Shown: positions 30,717 to 40,760 of the stretch, one piece after another
How the letters are laid out: each line of letters begins with the position of its first letter
How positions within the stretch are numbered: the stretch's first letter is position 1
DNA from: Synechococcus sp. WH 7805
GTDB taxonomy: Bacteria > Cyanobacteriota > Cyanobacteriia > PCC-6307 > Cyanobiaceae
Direction: 5' to 3'
DNA length: 64,000 bases
Assembly (NCBI RefSeq): GCF_000153285.1
Contig: NZ_CH724168.1
Coordinates: 1,489,748-1,553,747, forward strand
The notes under the pieces: generated by a model
The model's input: only the letters and a program-made list of their open reading frames with translations
What the model was told of the DNA's origin: nothing
Database searches by the model: none
Made by a program: the position numbers and the translations under genes

Positions 30717-31216
30717 GCAGGTGCGCGGCGTCGCCAGAGGAGCAGTTGCCAGGATCCGACCATCGGCGCCAACAGTCCAGTGATCAGGGCTTGGGCCAGG
30801 GTGGTGTGCAGGGCCCAGGCCTGAAGCAGCACGTCGGCCGATTCCAGCATCAGCAGCTGCAACCAGAGGCTTAACCCCAGCACCAGGGTGCCGATCCAAG
30901 CCAGCAATCCGATGTTGAGACTGCGCTGGATCGGCTGACCGCGTCGCCCGAGGCGGCCCCACCACCATCCCATCAGCACCAATGCAGGAATCTGGCTGCT
31001 ATCCCCCAAGCTGAGGCCATCGAGCACCAGACCGAGCGCAGCACCTGCAATCCCACCGGACACTGGGCCATCCACAAGCGCCCAAGGCAGCAACCAGAGC
31101 ATCGCCCAGCTGGGCCCTACCCCATCCAACACCAACCAGGAGGGAGCCACCAGCTGGAACAGGGGAACCAGGAGGGCGGAGGCCACACAGATCGGTTGAC
31201 GGTGCAATCGAGCCAT
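30713..31216 (-). CDS. mreD: Rod-shape determining protein MreD
   Basis: 167 residues with about five membrane spans (for example ASALLVPLFQLVAPSWLVLD, GLLAWIGTLVLGLSLWLQLL) and little soluble mass. Size, topology and position after mreC identify it as MreD, an inner-membrane partner of MreC that helps place cell-wall synthesis. Sequence similarity alone would be weak. It is three bases after mreC and overlaps the solute-binding protein start. Confidence 0.85.
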   Translation of the reverse strand: MARLHRQPICVASALLVPLFQLVAPSWLVLDGVGPSWAMLWLLPWALVDGPVSGGIAGAALGLVLDGLSLGDSSQIPALVLMGWWWGRLGRRGQPIQRSLNIGLLAWIGTLVLGLSLWLQLLMLESADVLLQAWALHTTLAQALITGLLAPMVGSWQLLLWRRRAPA

Positions 31217-31219
31217 AAA

Positions 31220-31963
31220 TCAACGCACCTGCACCTGCACCCAGTCGATGGCATCGGGAGGAGCAATCAACTGCACCAGGGCGGTCGGAGCGGGAACGCC
31301 GCGCAGGTTGATGGACTGCACGACGGCCACCGGCAGATTTGGGGGGAGCAGGGTGCTGGCCGGGGATGTGCTCACGAGATCACCAGGCCGCACCTGCACC
31401 TCTTTGTCCAGAAACTGCAGCTGTGGGCGTGCCGTGCCAAGGCCTGCCAGCAGACCGTGCTGACGGGTTCTCGGCAACCAGACGCCGATGCGGCTCCCCG
31501 GTGCCGTTAGCAAGCGCACCCGACTGGTGGCCGGGGTCACGCTCTGAACGCGGCCGACCAATCCACCGGGGCCAATCACCGCATCATCCTTAGCGATGCC
31601 GTTGAAGGACCCTTTACCGAGCTCCAGTTGCTGCCACCAGCCCGATGGCGTGCGTGAAATCACAGCCGCCTGCACCCGATCGCCCGAGGACAACCGGTCG
31701 AGCTCCAGCAGGCCGCGCAGCCGTGCATTGTCCTGTTCCAGCAACTGAAGGCGGGACGTAGCGTCTTGACGGACGGCCGACTCAATCCACTCCCGCTGCG
31801 CTGAGCCAGGCCAGAAAGGCCGGCTGAGCAGAGCAAAGGCGTCAGCGAACCCGGCGCCCTTGCTCAGCCGCACCAGGCCGAGAACCACAAGAAGGATGAA
31901 CCAGGGCCAGAGCCGGCGAAAAGAGCGCAATCGAGACCCCTGAGGCCTCTGGGACAACCCCAT
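31220..31963 (-). CDS. mreC: Rod-shape determining protein MreC
   Basis: 247 residues: a short cytosolic N-terminus, one membrane span (LWPWFILLVVLGLVRLS), a coiled coil (ATSRLQLLEQDNARLRGLLE) and a periplasmic double beta-barrel with VIGPGGLVGRVQSVTPATSR and RPGDLVSTS. It links MreB to the peptidoglycan machinery. It starts six bases after mreB ends. Confidence 0.93.
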   Translation of the reverse strand: MGLSQRPQGSRLRSFRRLWPWFILLVVLGLVRLSKGAGFADAFALLSRPFWPGSAQREWIESAVRQDATSRLQLLEQDNARLRGLLELDRLSSGDRVQAAVISRTPSGWWQQLELGKGSFNGIAKDDAVIGPGGLVGRVQSVTPATSRVRLLTAPGSRIGVWLPRTRQHGLLAGLGTARPQLQFLDKEVQVRPGDLVSTSPASTLLPPNLPVAVVQSINLRGVPAPTALVQLIAPPDAIDWVQVQVR

Positions 31964-31968
31964 GACGG

Positions 31969-33033
31969 TCAGACGGCAGCCGCTGCTCTCACGAATTCAG
32001 GGGTATCCAACACGCGCTGCAGACGTTTGTAATCCTCGAGCACCTGCCCGCACCCCTTCACCACGCAGAGCAGAGGGTCTTCGGCGATGTGGGTAAAGAT
32101 GCCGGTCTCATGGCTGATCAGGTCACTGATGCCACGCACAAGTGCTCCGCCTCCGGCCAGCATGATGCCGCGATCCACAATGTCGGCTGCGAGCTCCGGA
32201 GGGGTGCGCTCAAGTGTGCGCTTGACGGCTTCCACAATCACATTCAAAGGCTCGGCAATGGCCTCGCGCAGATCACCGGCCTGCAACTGAAGGGTGCGGG
32301 GAAGCCCGGAGAGAAGATGCAGACCACGCACATCCATCACGGTCTGATCGAACTCGTTGTCAGGGAAGGCCGAACCGATCCGAATTTTGATGTCTTCAGC
32401 AGTGCGTTCACCCACCACCAGATTGTGCACTTTTTTGAGATAAACACCGATGGAATCGCTGATTTCATCACCAGCCACCCGCACCGACTCGCTCAGCACC
32501 GTGCCGCCAAGACTGAGAACGGCAACCTCGGTCGTGCCACCGCCGATATCCACAATCATGGTGCCAACGGGCTCGGTGACCGGCAGTCCGGCACCGATGG
32601 CAGCCGCCACTGGCTCGTCAATCAGATGCACTTCCCGAGCACCGGCGAGACCAGCCTCCCGGACGGCGCGGCGCTCAACCCCGGTCACACCGCTGGGGAT
32701 GCCGACCACGAGCCGAGGGGCCACGATGCCGCGCCCCTCATTGCCCTTCTGAATGAAGGTTTTGAGCATCTGCTCAGCGGCGTCAAAGTCGGCGATCACG
32801 CCATCGCGAAGCGGACGCACAGCTCGAATGTTGCCTGGGGTGCGCCCCAGCATCAACTTGGCTTCATCGCCCACGGCGAGCGTTGCACCCCGCTCGAGAT
32901 CCAGCGCTACCACCGATGGTTCCTGGAGCACGATGCCTTTGCCTGAAACGTAAATCAGGGTGTTGGCTGTGCCGAGGTCGATACCGATGTCGCGGGACAG
33001 TTGGAAGCGACGGAAGAGCACTGGCTGAGACAT
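31969..33033 (-). CDS. mreB: Actin-like cell-shape protein MreB
   Basis: 354 residues from ATG 33033 (MSQPVLFRRFQLSRDIGIDL). Actin-fold motifs are present: phosphate 1 RDIGIDLGTANTLIYVSGKG, phosphate 2 IVDIGGGTTEVAVLSLGG, and adenosine GIMLAGGGALVRGISDLI. It forms membrane filaments that guide wall synthesis. It is the first gene of mreBCD plus the solute-binding gene and is divergent from ssb. Confidence 0.96.
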   Translation of the reverse strand: MSQPVLFRRFQLSRDIGIDLGTANTLIYVSGKGIVLQEPSVVALDLERGATLAVGDEAKLMLGRTPGNIRAVRPLRDGVIADFDAAEQMLKTFIQKGNEGRGIVAPRLVVGIPSGVTGVERRAVREAGLAGAREVHLIDEPVAAAIGAGLPVTEPVGTMIVDIGGGTTEVAVLSLGGTVLSESVRVAGDEISDSIGVYLKKVHNLVVGERTAEDIKIRIGSAFPDNEFDQTVMDVRGLHLLSGLPRTLQLQAGDLREAIAEPLNVIVEAVKRTLERTPPELAADIVDRGIMLAGGGALVRGISDLISHETGIFTHIAEDPLLCVVKGCGQVLEDYKRLQRVLDTPEFVRAAAAV

Positions 33034-33173
33034 CGTTCGAAGAATCATAGGGGCAGTTTCCAGGCCCATCTGTTACATCAACCGATGAAGGTGGAACTCC
33101 TTGAAGGCAGCCACGACAACCGTCAGTTCTGACAGCCGTGGCGCATCATTGACCCACTAACAGGAGAGATTCA

Positions 33174-33572
33174 ATGGGAGTCAATTCCGTGACCCTGGTC
33201 GGCCGTGCCGGCCGCGACCCCGAAGTCCGTTATTTCGAATCGGGCAGCATGGTCGCCAACCTCAGCATCGCGGTGAATCGCCGCAGTCGTGATGACGAAC
33301 CCGACTGGTTCAACCTGGAGATCTGGGGCAAGCAAGCCCAGGTGGCCGCCGACTACGTGAAGAAAGGGTCCCTCCTGGGGATCATCGGCAGCTTCAAGCT
33401 CGACCGCTGGACCGACCGCAACAGCGGAGAGGAACGCAGCAAACCCGTGGTGCGAGTGGATCGGCTTGAGCTGCTCGGCTCCAAGCGTGACAGCGAATCG
33501 GGCGCTGGAGCCTTCGGTGGTGGGAACAGCTTCGGTGGTGGCAGCGCTAGCGACGAGGACGTTCCCTTCTGA
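33174..33572 (+). CDS. ssb: Single-stranded DNA-binding protein
   Basis: 132 residues with the OB fold (MGVNSVTLVGRAGRDPEVRY, DDEPDWFNLEIWGKQAQVAA) and the acidic tail DEDVPF, the partner-docking tip of SSB. It is somewhat short, with a brief Gly/Ser linker. AGGAG lies six bases before the ATG. It coats single-stranded DNA in replication and repair. It is convergent with dedA, with an eight-base gap. Confidence 0.94.
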   Translation: MGVNSVTLVGRAGRDPEVRYFESGSMVANLSIAVNRRSRDDEPDWFNLEIWGKQAQVAADYVKKGSLLGIIGSFKLDRWTDRNSGEERSKPVVRVDRLELLGSKRDSESGAGAFGGGNSFGGGSASDEDVPF

Positions 33573-33580
33573 GGCGCGGT

Positions 33581-34240
33581 TCAGTCGGCGGCGTTGCGCC
33601 GCCGCCAGACCCTCAGGCCCAGCCAGATGCCACCGGCGATCACCGCGATCACCAGCAGCACTTTGATCACCTTGCTGACGGGATCAATCCACAGCTCAAC
33701 ATTGCTGTACCCCTCTCCCAAAACCATGCCGGCAATGGTGAGCAGCAAGGTCCAGATCAGGCTCCCTGCTGTGGTCCAGATCAGAAAGGGCGTGATCGGC
33801 ATTAGTTCAATTCCTGCCGGAACTGAAATCAGTGTGCGAATGCCTGGAACCAAGCGACCCCAGAACACGAGTGCTGTGCCGTAACGGCTGAACCAGCGTC
33901 GGCTGCGGGCCAGTTCTTCCGGGCTGATGCCGATCCAGCGGCCATGGCGCCCGAGCCATTGCTCGATGCGCTCCTCATTGATCAGCCTGCCAATGCCGTA
34001 CCAAGGCAGTGCACCGATCACGGTGCCCAGAAGCCCGGCAAGCACCACGGGAATGAACTGCAGCTGGCCCTGCTGCACATAGAACCCCCCGAGGGGCATG
34101 ATCAATTCGGAGGGAATGGGCGGAAACAGGTTCTCGAGGAACATGGCCGCAAAGATCGCTCCATACCCAGCCAAGGGATTGGCGGCAACGGCCTGACCGA
34201 TCCATTCCGGAAGCTGGGTGACGAATTCAGAAAGCCCCAT
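33581..34240 (-). CDS. DedA-family membrane protein
   Basis: 219 residues from ATG 34240 (MGLSEFVTQLPEWIGQ). It has the family blocks FLENLFPPIPSELIMPLGG and FWGRLVPGIRTLISVPAG, with the conserved E..P..P pattern and the R-x-x-P-x-x-R motif, and four to five membrane spans. DedA proteins are inner-membrane transporters or lipid scramblases of the VTT family, needed for envelope integrity. The start codon sits inside a predicted hairpin (34235-34276). It lies downstream of ahcY on the same strand. Confidence 0.9.
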   Translation of the reverse strand: MGLSEFVTQLPEWIGQAVAANPLAGYGAIFAAMFLENLFPPIPSELIMPLGGFYVQQGQLQFIPVVLAGLLGTVIGALPWYGIGRLINEERIEQWLGRHGRWIGISPEELARSRRWFSRYGTALVFWGRLVPGIRTLISVPAGIELMPITPFLIWTTAGSLIWTLLLTIAGMVLGEGYSNVELWIDPVSKVIKVLLVIAVIAGGIWLGLRVWRRRNAAD

Positions 34241-34276
34241 GGAGCCTGCGCAAGCTCGCGCAAGTCTTCCATGGGG
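34235..34276 (-). promoter_or_regulatory. Nested hairpin covering the dedA start codon
   Basis: CCCCATGGA (34235-34243) pairs perfectly with TCCATGGGG (34268-34276), and inside the loop TGCGC (34247-34251) pairs with GCGCA (34258-34262). On the minus strand the dedA ATG lies in the downstream arm. There is no T-run, so it is not a simple terminator of ahcY; control of dedA translation is possible. Confidence 0.45.
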
Positions 34277-34300
34277 CACGCGGGCAACCGAGCAGAAGGA

Positions 34301-35731
<1,431 letters not shown>

Positions 35732-35801
35732 GAGTTGTTGCTCCCTGGGAAACGTGGAGGTGAATCTCTGCAGAGACGCCGAGGCTTCGGGCTCGCTCGA
35801 T

Positions 35802-36275
35802 TTGGACTTTACACAGAGTGTTTGGGACCTTGAGACCCTTGAGACGACGCAACGGCTTGGACAGCACTTGGTCAAGCATTTGCCCAGGGGAAGCATCTTG
35901 CTTTTGCAGGGCCAACTGGGAGCGGGCAAAACCTCTCTGGTGCAAGGCCTTGCGAAGGCCTGTGGCATCACTGAACCAATCACCAGTCCAACCTTTGCCT
36001 TAGCCCAGCACTACCAAGACGGGAATCCGCCCCTCATCCATCTGGATCTCTACCGACTGGAAGCTCCAGGGTCAGCCGATGAGCTGTTTCTGCAAGAAGA
36101 AGAAGAAGCCCGCGCGATAGGAGCCCTGATGGCGGTGGAATGGCCGGAACGCCTCAATCTTTCCCTTCCTGAAGCCTGGCGCTTGGACATCACCTATGCA
36201 CCGAGCGGCGGACGCAGCGCCAAATTGCATCACCCGACGTTGCCCATGGATGCTGAATCAAAGAACAGCATCTAG
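35802..36275 (+). CDS. tsaE: tRNA threonylcarbamoyladenosine ATPase TsaE
   Basis: About 157 residues from TTG 35802, placed so that the domain begins [20 protein letters not shown]. An ATG at 35730 in the same frame is the alternative but overlaps the ahcY start. Walker A is [19 protein letters not shown]; the family block [13 protein letters not shown] and HLDLYRLE with Walker B-like residues follow, then the acidic [20 protein letters not shown]. It supports TsaD-TsaB in making t6A on tRNAs that read ANN codons. Confidence 0.88.
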   Translation: MDFTQSVWDLETLETTQRLGQHLVKHLPRGSILLLQGQLGAGKTSLVQGLAKACGITEPITSPTFALAQHYQDGNPPLIHLDLYRLEAPGSADELFLQEEEEARAIGALMAVEWPERLNLSLPEAWRLDITYAPSGGRSAKLHHPTLPMDAESKNSI

Positions 36276-36302
36276 ACCGACAGCAGGAGTTGTCCAAAAA
36301 AT

Positions 36303-38951
36303 ATGCCCCCTGAAGCTCTTGATGAAAAGCGCGTTCATGGTCTGCGCTGGTTGTTACTGGCTGGATGGCTGGGTTTGCTGTTGATGATGGTGCTTCCCAC
36401 TGGCTATGTGGCACGCCCTGCGATTTGCAGCGACCTCAGCATCTGCAGCGACAGCGTTGCCAATGACATTTTCTGGAATATCGGCCTGCCTGCCGTGTTG
36501 CTCTGCGTGGTGTTCAGCCACGCCCTTTGGCGTCGACTTTGCCCACTGTCCTTCGTCTCTCAGCTGGCCAAAGCCCTTGGGATTCAGCGCACCGTCACCG
36601 ATCAGCGCGGCAAAAAAAGGCTGGTCTTCGTTGACGAATCATCTTGGCTTGGCCGCCATCACATCCAGTTGCAGTGGAGCCTGCTGATCGCCGGTCTGAG
36701 CATGCGCATCCTCATCGCCAACAGCAATGGCATCGTCCTTGCCGTGATGAGCGGAGCTGTGCTTCTCGGTGCCCTCGTCACTGGATGGGCTTATGCAGGT
36801 AAGTCGTGGTGCCAATACATCTGCCCCTTTGGAGTGGCACAGCAGGTGATTACCGGTCCTCGAAGCCTGCCCGGCCGCGATGCCCATCTCAACCCAACAT
36901 CACGAACGACACAATCGATGTGCCGTACAAAGGCAGACAACGTGGGGCAGGCCGATGCCAGCGCCTGTGTGGCTTGCATCAAACCATGCATGGACATTGA
37001 CTCTGAGCGTCATTACTGGGCCAATCTCCAAAGGAAACGAGGCCTCAACTGGGCCTGGTATTCCTATCCAGGCTTGGTAATCAGCTTCTTTCTAATCATC
37101 GAAAGCTATGCGCCAACAGACCCATCAATCAGTTATCTCGACTACTTAAAAAGTCACCTTTATTCCTACGACAACCGTCTGGCCTCAATGGCATGGGAGT
37201 CGATTCTTCCGGATGGCTGGCCCACAGTTCCGAGGCTGATCGCCGTTCCGATCATTATTTCGGCCGCTGCCTTGATCTCCCGGCTCCTGTTTCAGCAGAT
37301 CCAACAGTGGCAGGAAAACTACTTCCTGCATAACGATCTTCCAGATGCCAAAACAACCGCAATTCATCGAACCCGATTGCTGAGCACCGTCATCGCGGTG
37401 AATAGCTATTTCCTATTCAAGGGAAGTCCGTTGCCGTTGACCGGACCACGGGGACATGCGGTCTTCAAGCTGGGAGTCATGGCGATCATGGCCATGTGGC
37501 TCTACCGGGGTTGGAACCGAAATCAGCAGCTTTATGAACGCGAAAGCACAAGTACAAGCCTGCGCAAGCAATTGACGAAACTTGGCGATCAGCTCTCCGA
37601 GTGGCTCGGAGGGCGTCGTCTCGACGATCTAACTCCCTCTGAAGTGTTCACCTTGGCGAAGGCACTGCCTGCTAACGCCAAAAGCGACAGACGAGCCATC
37701 TACAGCAACGTGTTGAAAGAACAGCTGGAGCAGGGGCGCCTGGATCGCCGCACCGCCTTCGTAAAACTCGAGGAACTCCGACTAAGTCTTGGTCTTAGCC
37801 AAGACGAACACCGCGCGGCCATTGAAGTGCTGGAGGCAGAAAATCCAAGGCTGCAGCAACTCAGCGCAATGGATCTTGCAGGCCTGAAGCTCCGCCGCAG
37901 TGCCGCCGTGGAAGAAATTGAACATCTGCTTCGCATCAGCCACTGCAGAACGATCACACCCGACTTGATCCCAGAGGCTGTCAGTCAAGAACTCGAGCGC
38001 ATCCGAATCGAAAGCGGCCTCGACAACGAGAGCTGGCAGGAAACGATCCTTGAGTTCTCCCCCGACTCAATCCGTAGTGAACGAGAGCTGGATCAGCTTT
38101 ACCAAGCCATTGAGGGCCATCTCAGCGAACGCTGGGTTCTTCGCCAAACAACGAAGAACAGTCCCTTTTTACTTCCGTTGCTCCTCAGCATTGACAACCA
38201 CATTGCGAGGCTGATGCCACCCTTGGTCGAGCTTCAGCAACGCTTCCTCAATGCCAAGTCTCTGGAGTGGCCCAAAGAGGATCAACTCAACCTGCTGGCC
38301 TCGATCCCAGACACCGTCTACACCTTCCTCAGCAGTGAAGACAACACGACCCTTGCACTCAGTCATTGGTTAAAACAACGACCACAAGCCACTCTCAATT
38401 TTCAAAACCTTCCCTCGCCTGAAGGAGTGCTCGAAAGCGTTGCCAAGTCATCGTTTGATCCCTCAACGCGGCGTTGGGCCACCGCAGTTCGCCTTGGACA
38501 AACTCCCGACGAGAATGAGGAACTGACCCGATTGGCGAAACGACCAGCGGGACAAAAACTCCTGAGTCTTCTGGAGCCAAGAACACTGAGCAGACTGCCC
38601 TCACTCAGTTCGATTCAGGCCTGGAAACAAGGCGAAGAAATCACACTTTCAGAAGACGGCGTCTTTATTTTGCTCAGCGGTGGTTGTGAACTCAATAACC
38701 AGACAGTGCTTTTAGCACCAACAACCAACGACTCACCCCTGAGATTTCTCGGATTGCTGGATTACCTAGGTGGTTCAGGTACAAGTGGTGGCCGTGACAA
38801 CATTCACGCCTGTGAGCTTGGCCTTGTGGCCTTAACCTTTCACGGCTCAGACTTTCGAGAACTGCTTGATGTCGCCCCTGTGCTTGAGGCTGAACTGACC
38901 CGACAACTGGCCTGGGCCTGCAGTCCTAAAAAAACGCTTCAACTTCACTAA
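36303..38951 (+). CDS. Membrane iron-sulphur (NapH/CcoG-like) protein with long cytosolic C-terminus
   Basis: An 882-residue protein. The N-terminal third has about six to seven membrane spans and the polyferredoxin signatures RRLCPLSFVSQ and SWCQYICPFGVAQQ (residue about 175), then a ferredoxin-like CVACIKPCMDID near 223. These resemble NapH, NosR and CcoG proteins, which pass electrons at the membrane. From about 430 to 800 the chain is helical and soluble (LTPSEVFTLAKALP, FVKLEELRLSLGLSQDEHR). The last 90 residues have a beta-rich patch like a cNMP-type roll (GEEITLSEDGVFILLSGG). The electron partners and the role of the tail are unknown. Confidence 0.72.
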   Translation: MPPEALDEKRVHGLRWLLLAGWLGLLLMMVLPTGYVARPAICSDLSICSDSVANDIFWNIGLPAVLLCVVFSHALWRRLCPLSFVSQLAKALGIQRTVTDQRGKKRLVFVDESSWLGRHHIQLQWSLLIAGLSMRILIANSNGIVLAVMSGAVLLGALVTGWAYAGKSWCQYICPFGVAQQVITGPRSLPGRDAHLNPTSRTTQSMCRTKADNVGQADASACVACIKPCMDIDSERHYWANLQRKRGLNWAWYSYPGLVISFFLIIESYAPTDPSISYLDYLKSHLYSYDNRLASMAWESILPDGWPTVPRLIAVPIIISAAALISRLLFQQIQQWQENYFLHNDLPDAKTTAIHRTRLLSTVIAVNSYFLFKGSPLPLTGPRGHAVFKLGVMAIMAMWLYRGWNRNQQLYERESTSTSLRKQLTKLGDQLSEWLGGRRLDDLTPSEVFTLAKALPANAKSDRRAIYSNVLKEQLEQGRLDRRTAFVKLEELRLSLGLSQDEHRAAIEVLEAENPRLQQLSAMDLAGLKLRRSAAVEEIEHLLRISHCRTITPDLIPEAVSQELERIRIESGLDNESWQETILEFSPDSIRSERELDQLYQAIEGHLSERWVLRQTTKNSPFLLPLLLSIDNHIARLMPPLVELQQRFLNAKSLEWPKEDQLNLLASIPDTVYTFLSSEDNTTLALSHWLKQRPQATLNFQNLPSPEGVLESVAKSSFDPSTRRWATAVRLGQTPDENEELTRLAKRPAGQKLLSLLEPRTLSRLPSLSSIQAWKQGEEITLSEDGVFILLSGGCELNNQTVLLAPTTNDSPLRFLGLLDYLGGSGTSGGRDNIHACELGLVALTFHGSDFRELLDVAPVLEAELTRQLAWACSPKKTLQLH

Positions 38952-38958
38952 GATCCGA

Positions 38959-40413
38959 TCAGATTTCAGCAGAACTTACAGAGCGGGTGATTATGTAATC
39001 CACTCCTAAAATCATGCATGCCACAACAAGTGCTGGGATTAGAGGAAGGAAACCTCCTTGTATCGATTCAGGAATTAAGCCTGTTGCAAGCCCCAACAGA
39101 ATCAATTCCCCCGAAATCACCGACGCGATGGCAGCGAAGGTGGACCATCGCAAGCCATAAACAGCACCCACAAGCATCGGGAACAGCACTGCGAGACCTG
39201 AAAAGGCATGGGTGGCCAGCGACAGAATCGCCTCCGGCGGACGCAGGGCGATCGCCAGACCAGCAACAGCAAGGGCAATCACCACAAGCTGGCCGACACG
39301 CACCTGCTCCTGCAATGAAGCTTGCGAACGCCAATACCTTTTGTATAGGTCGCGCGTGAGCATCGATGAGAGTGCCAACAACTGCGAGTCCAGGGTGGAC
39401 ATAAACGCAGCCAAGGCGCCCACCATCACCAGTCCTGTCAACCACTCCGGACTGTAACGACCCAACATCAAGGGCATGATCTGATCGGATGCGCGACCCA
39501 CAAGATCAGGGAAAGCAAGATGCCCCCACATCCCGATCATCACAGGACAAATGAACAACACTCCCGCCACGACGGGGTAAAGCACCATCGATTGCTTCAG
39601 CGAGCGGTCATCGCCAGCAGCAAAAAAACGCATCTGCATCTGCGGAAACATCGGCACACACAAAGGCCAAAGCAGCAGGTAGCTCACCATCACGCGGGAC
39701 CTCAAAAAATCATTGCGTCCAGCAGCGCTAAACAGATCAGGAAGCTTTTGCAAAAGCGTGCGATTTGCAGCTTGAACTCCACCCACACCGTTGGAAATTG
39801 CCACAAAAGCCATGAGCATCAGTGAAAACATCAAGACGCCTTGAAGCACATCAGTCCGCGCTACAGCTCGCATTCCACCGCCCACGACATAGAGCACAAT
39901 CACGACCGTCAGCAGCACGGCTCCCACTTCGAAAGGCACGACGCCACCAGTAAGACTCTCCAGCAAATAACCGGCACCCAGTGGTTGGAGAGCTAGATAG
40001 GGAAGGGTGAACAACACCATCACCACAAGCACCAACAGGCGTACTCCCTCCCCCGGCAAGAGATGGCCAATCAATTCGGAAGGAGTAATCAGGCCATGTT
40101 GAGCGCTGAGTTTCCGGAGCCGACAGCCAAGACTGCCAAAGCTCAAAGCCGCGAAACTTGTCCCAAAAGCCATCATTGGGTAATACGCGATCCCGATGCG
40201 ATACCCCGCGCCGGCAAAACCAAGAAAAAAGAACGCACTGAAATTCGTGGCGATCAGCGTAAAAAACAACACGCCAGCACGCAGACGGCGATCGGCCAAA
40301 AAATAGGAGTCGGCGCTGTTGGTTTGGCCTCCAAGACTCTGAGCACCAAGCCAGAGCAATGCAAGGAGATACACAGCAAGAGCGATCAGCGCGGAGATCA
40401 GGGTGATGCTCAT
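38959..40413 (-). CDS. Sodium/solute symporter (SSS family)
   Basis: 484 residues from ATG 40413 (MSITLISALIALAVYLLALL), which overlaps a possible upstream small frame by ATGA. It has about thirteen membrane spans. SSS blocks are SADSYFLADRRLRAGVLFFT, VVGGGMRAVARTDVLQGVLM and ALAAFMSTLDSQLLALSS (the Na+-binding Ser region). It imports a small solute such as a carboxylate, amino acid or sugar with sodium. It is convergent with the iron-sulphur protein gene, with an eight-base gap. Confidence 0.92.
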   Translation of the reverse strand: MSITLISALIALAVYLLALLWLGAQSLGGQTNSADSYFLADRRLRAGVLFFTLIATNFSAFFFLGFAGAGYRIGIAYYPMMAFGTSFAALSFGSLGCRLRKLSAQHGLITPSELIGHLLPGEGVRLLVLVVMVLFTLPYLALQPLGAGYLLESLTGGVVPFEVGAVLLTVVIVLYVVGGGMRAVARTDVLQGVLMFSLMLMAFVAISNGVGGVQAANRTLLQKLPDLFSAAGRNDFLRSRVMVSYLLLWPLCVPMFPQMQMRFFAAGDDRSLKQSMVLYPVVAGVLFICPVMIGMWGHLAFPDLVGRASDQIMPLMLGRYSPEWLTGLVMVGALAAFMSTLDSQLLALSSMLTRDLYKRYWRSQASLQEQVRVGQLVVIALAVAGLAIALRPPEAILSLATHAFSGLAVLFPMLVGAVYGLRWSTFAAIASVISGELILLGLATGLIPESIQGGFLPLIPALVVACMILGVDYIITRSVSSAEI

Positions 40414-40505
40414 GGGCGGACGATCCAGGCAGTGATCATGGTGGGTACTGCCGGCAGAACGATGAACATCAGCACCGAAGCCGGCACGCCGGCCCAAAAC
40501 AGCAC
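40410..40505 (-). CDS. Possible small membrane peptide ahead of the symporter
   Basis: A 31-codon frame from a GTG at 40505 whose stop overlaps the symporter ATG (ATGA). It encodes one hydrophobic span (FWAGVPASVLMFIVLPAVP) ending AWIVRP. A good ribosome-binding site (GGAGGA) lies upstream but is better spaced for a TTG at 40521 in another frame, which would extend the symporter by an unlikely 36 residues. Either the small peptide is real with a weak start, or it is the decayed end of a short upstream gene with a frameshift. Confidence 0.3.
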   Translation of the reverse strand: MLFWAGVPASVLMFIVLPAVPTMITAWIVRP

Positions 40506-40760
40506 AGTTGATAGTAATCAATTGTCTTCCTCCGAGACAGCTTCAGAGTGCACATCTTGCAGTTATTGATCAATTTTTCGCCGACAGCGGCAGGCCTGGA
40601 TACAACAAGGGCGTTTTTATGCACAGGCATGATTGATTGACTCAATACCTAAGCCATCAAGATCATCCGTTTATTGCTTCCCCACCAAGGCTATTCACGT
40701 CATACTGACAGCCATTGCACCTCACTTATTGCGCAGCGATGATCCATTAATTTTGCAGTA

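Noticed and set aside
33589..33608. GGCGGCG/CGCCGCC hairpin as a terminator between ssb and dedA
   Set aside because: It lies inside the dedA coding end (Arg/Ala codons) and has no T-run on either strand.
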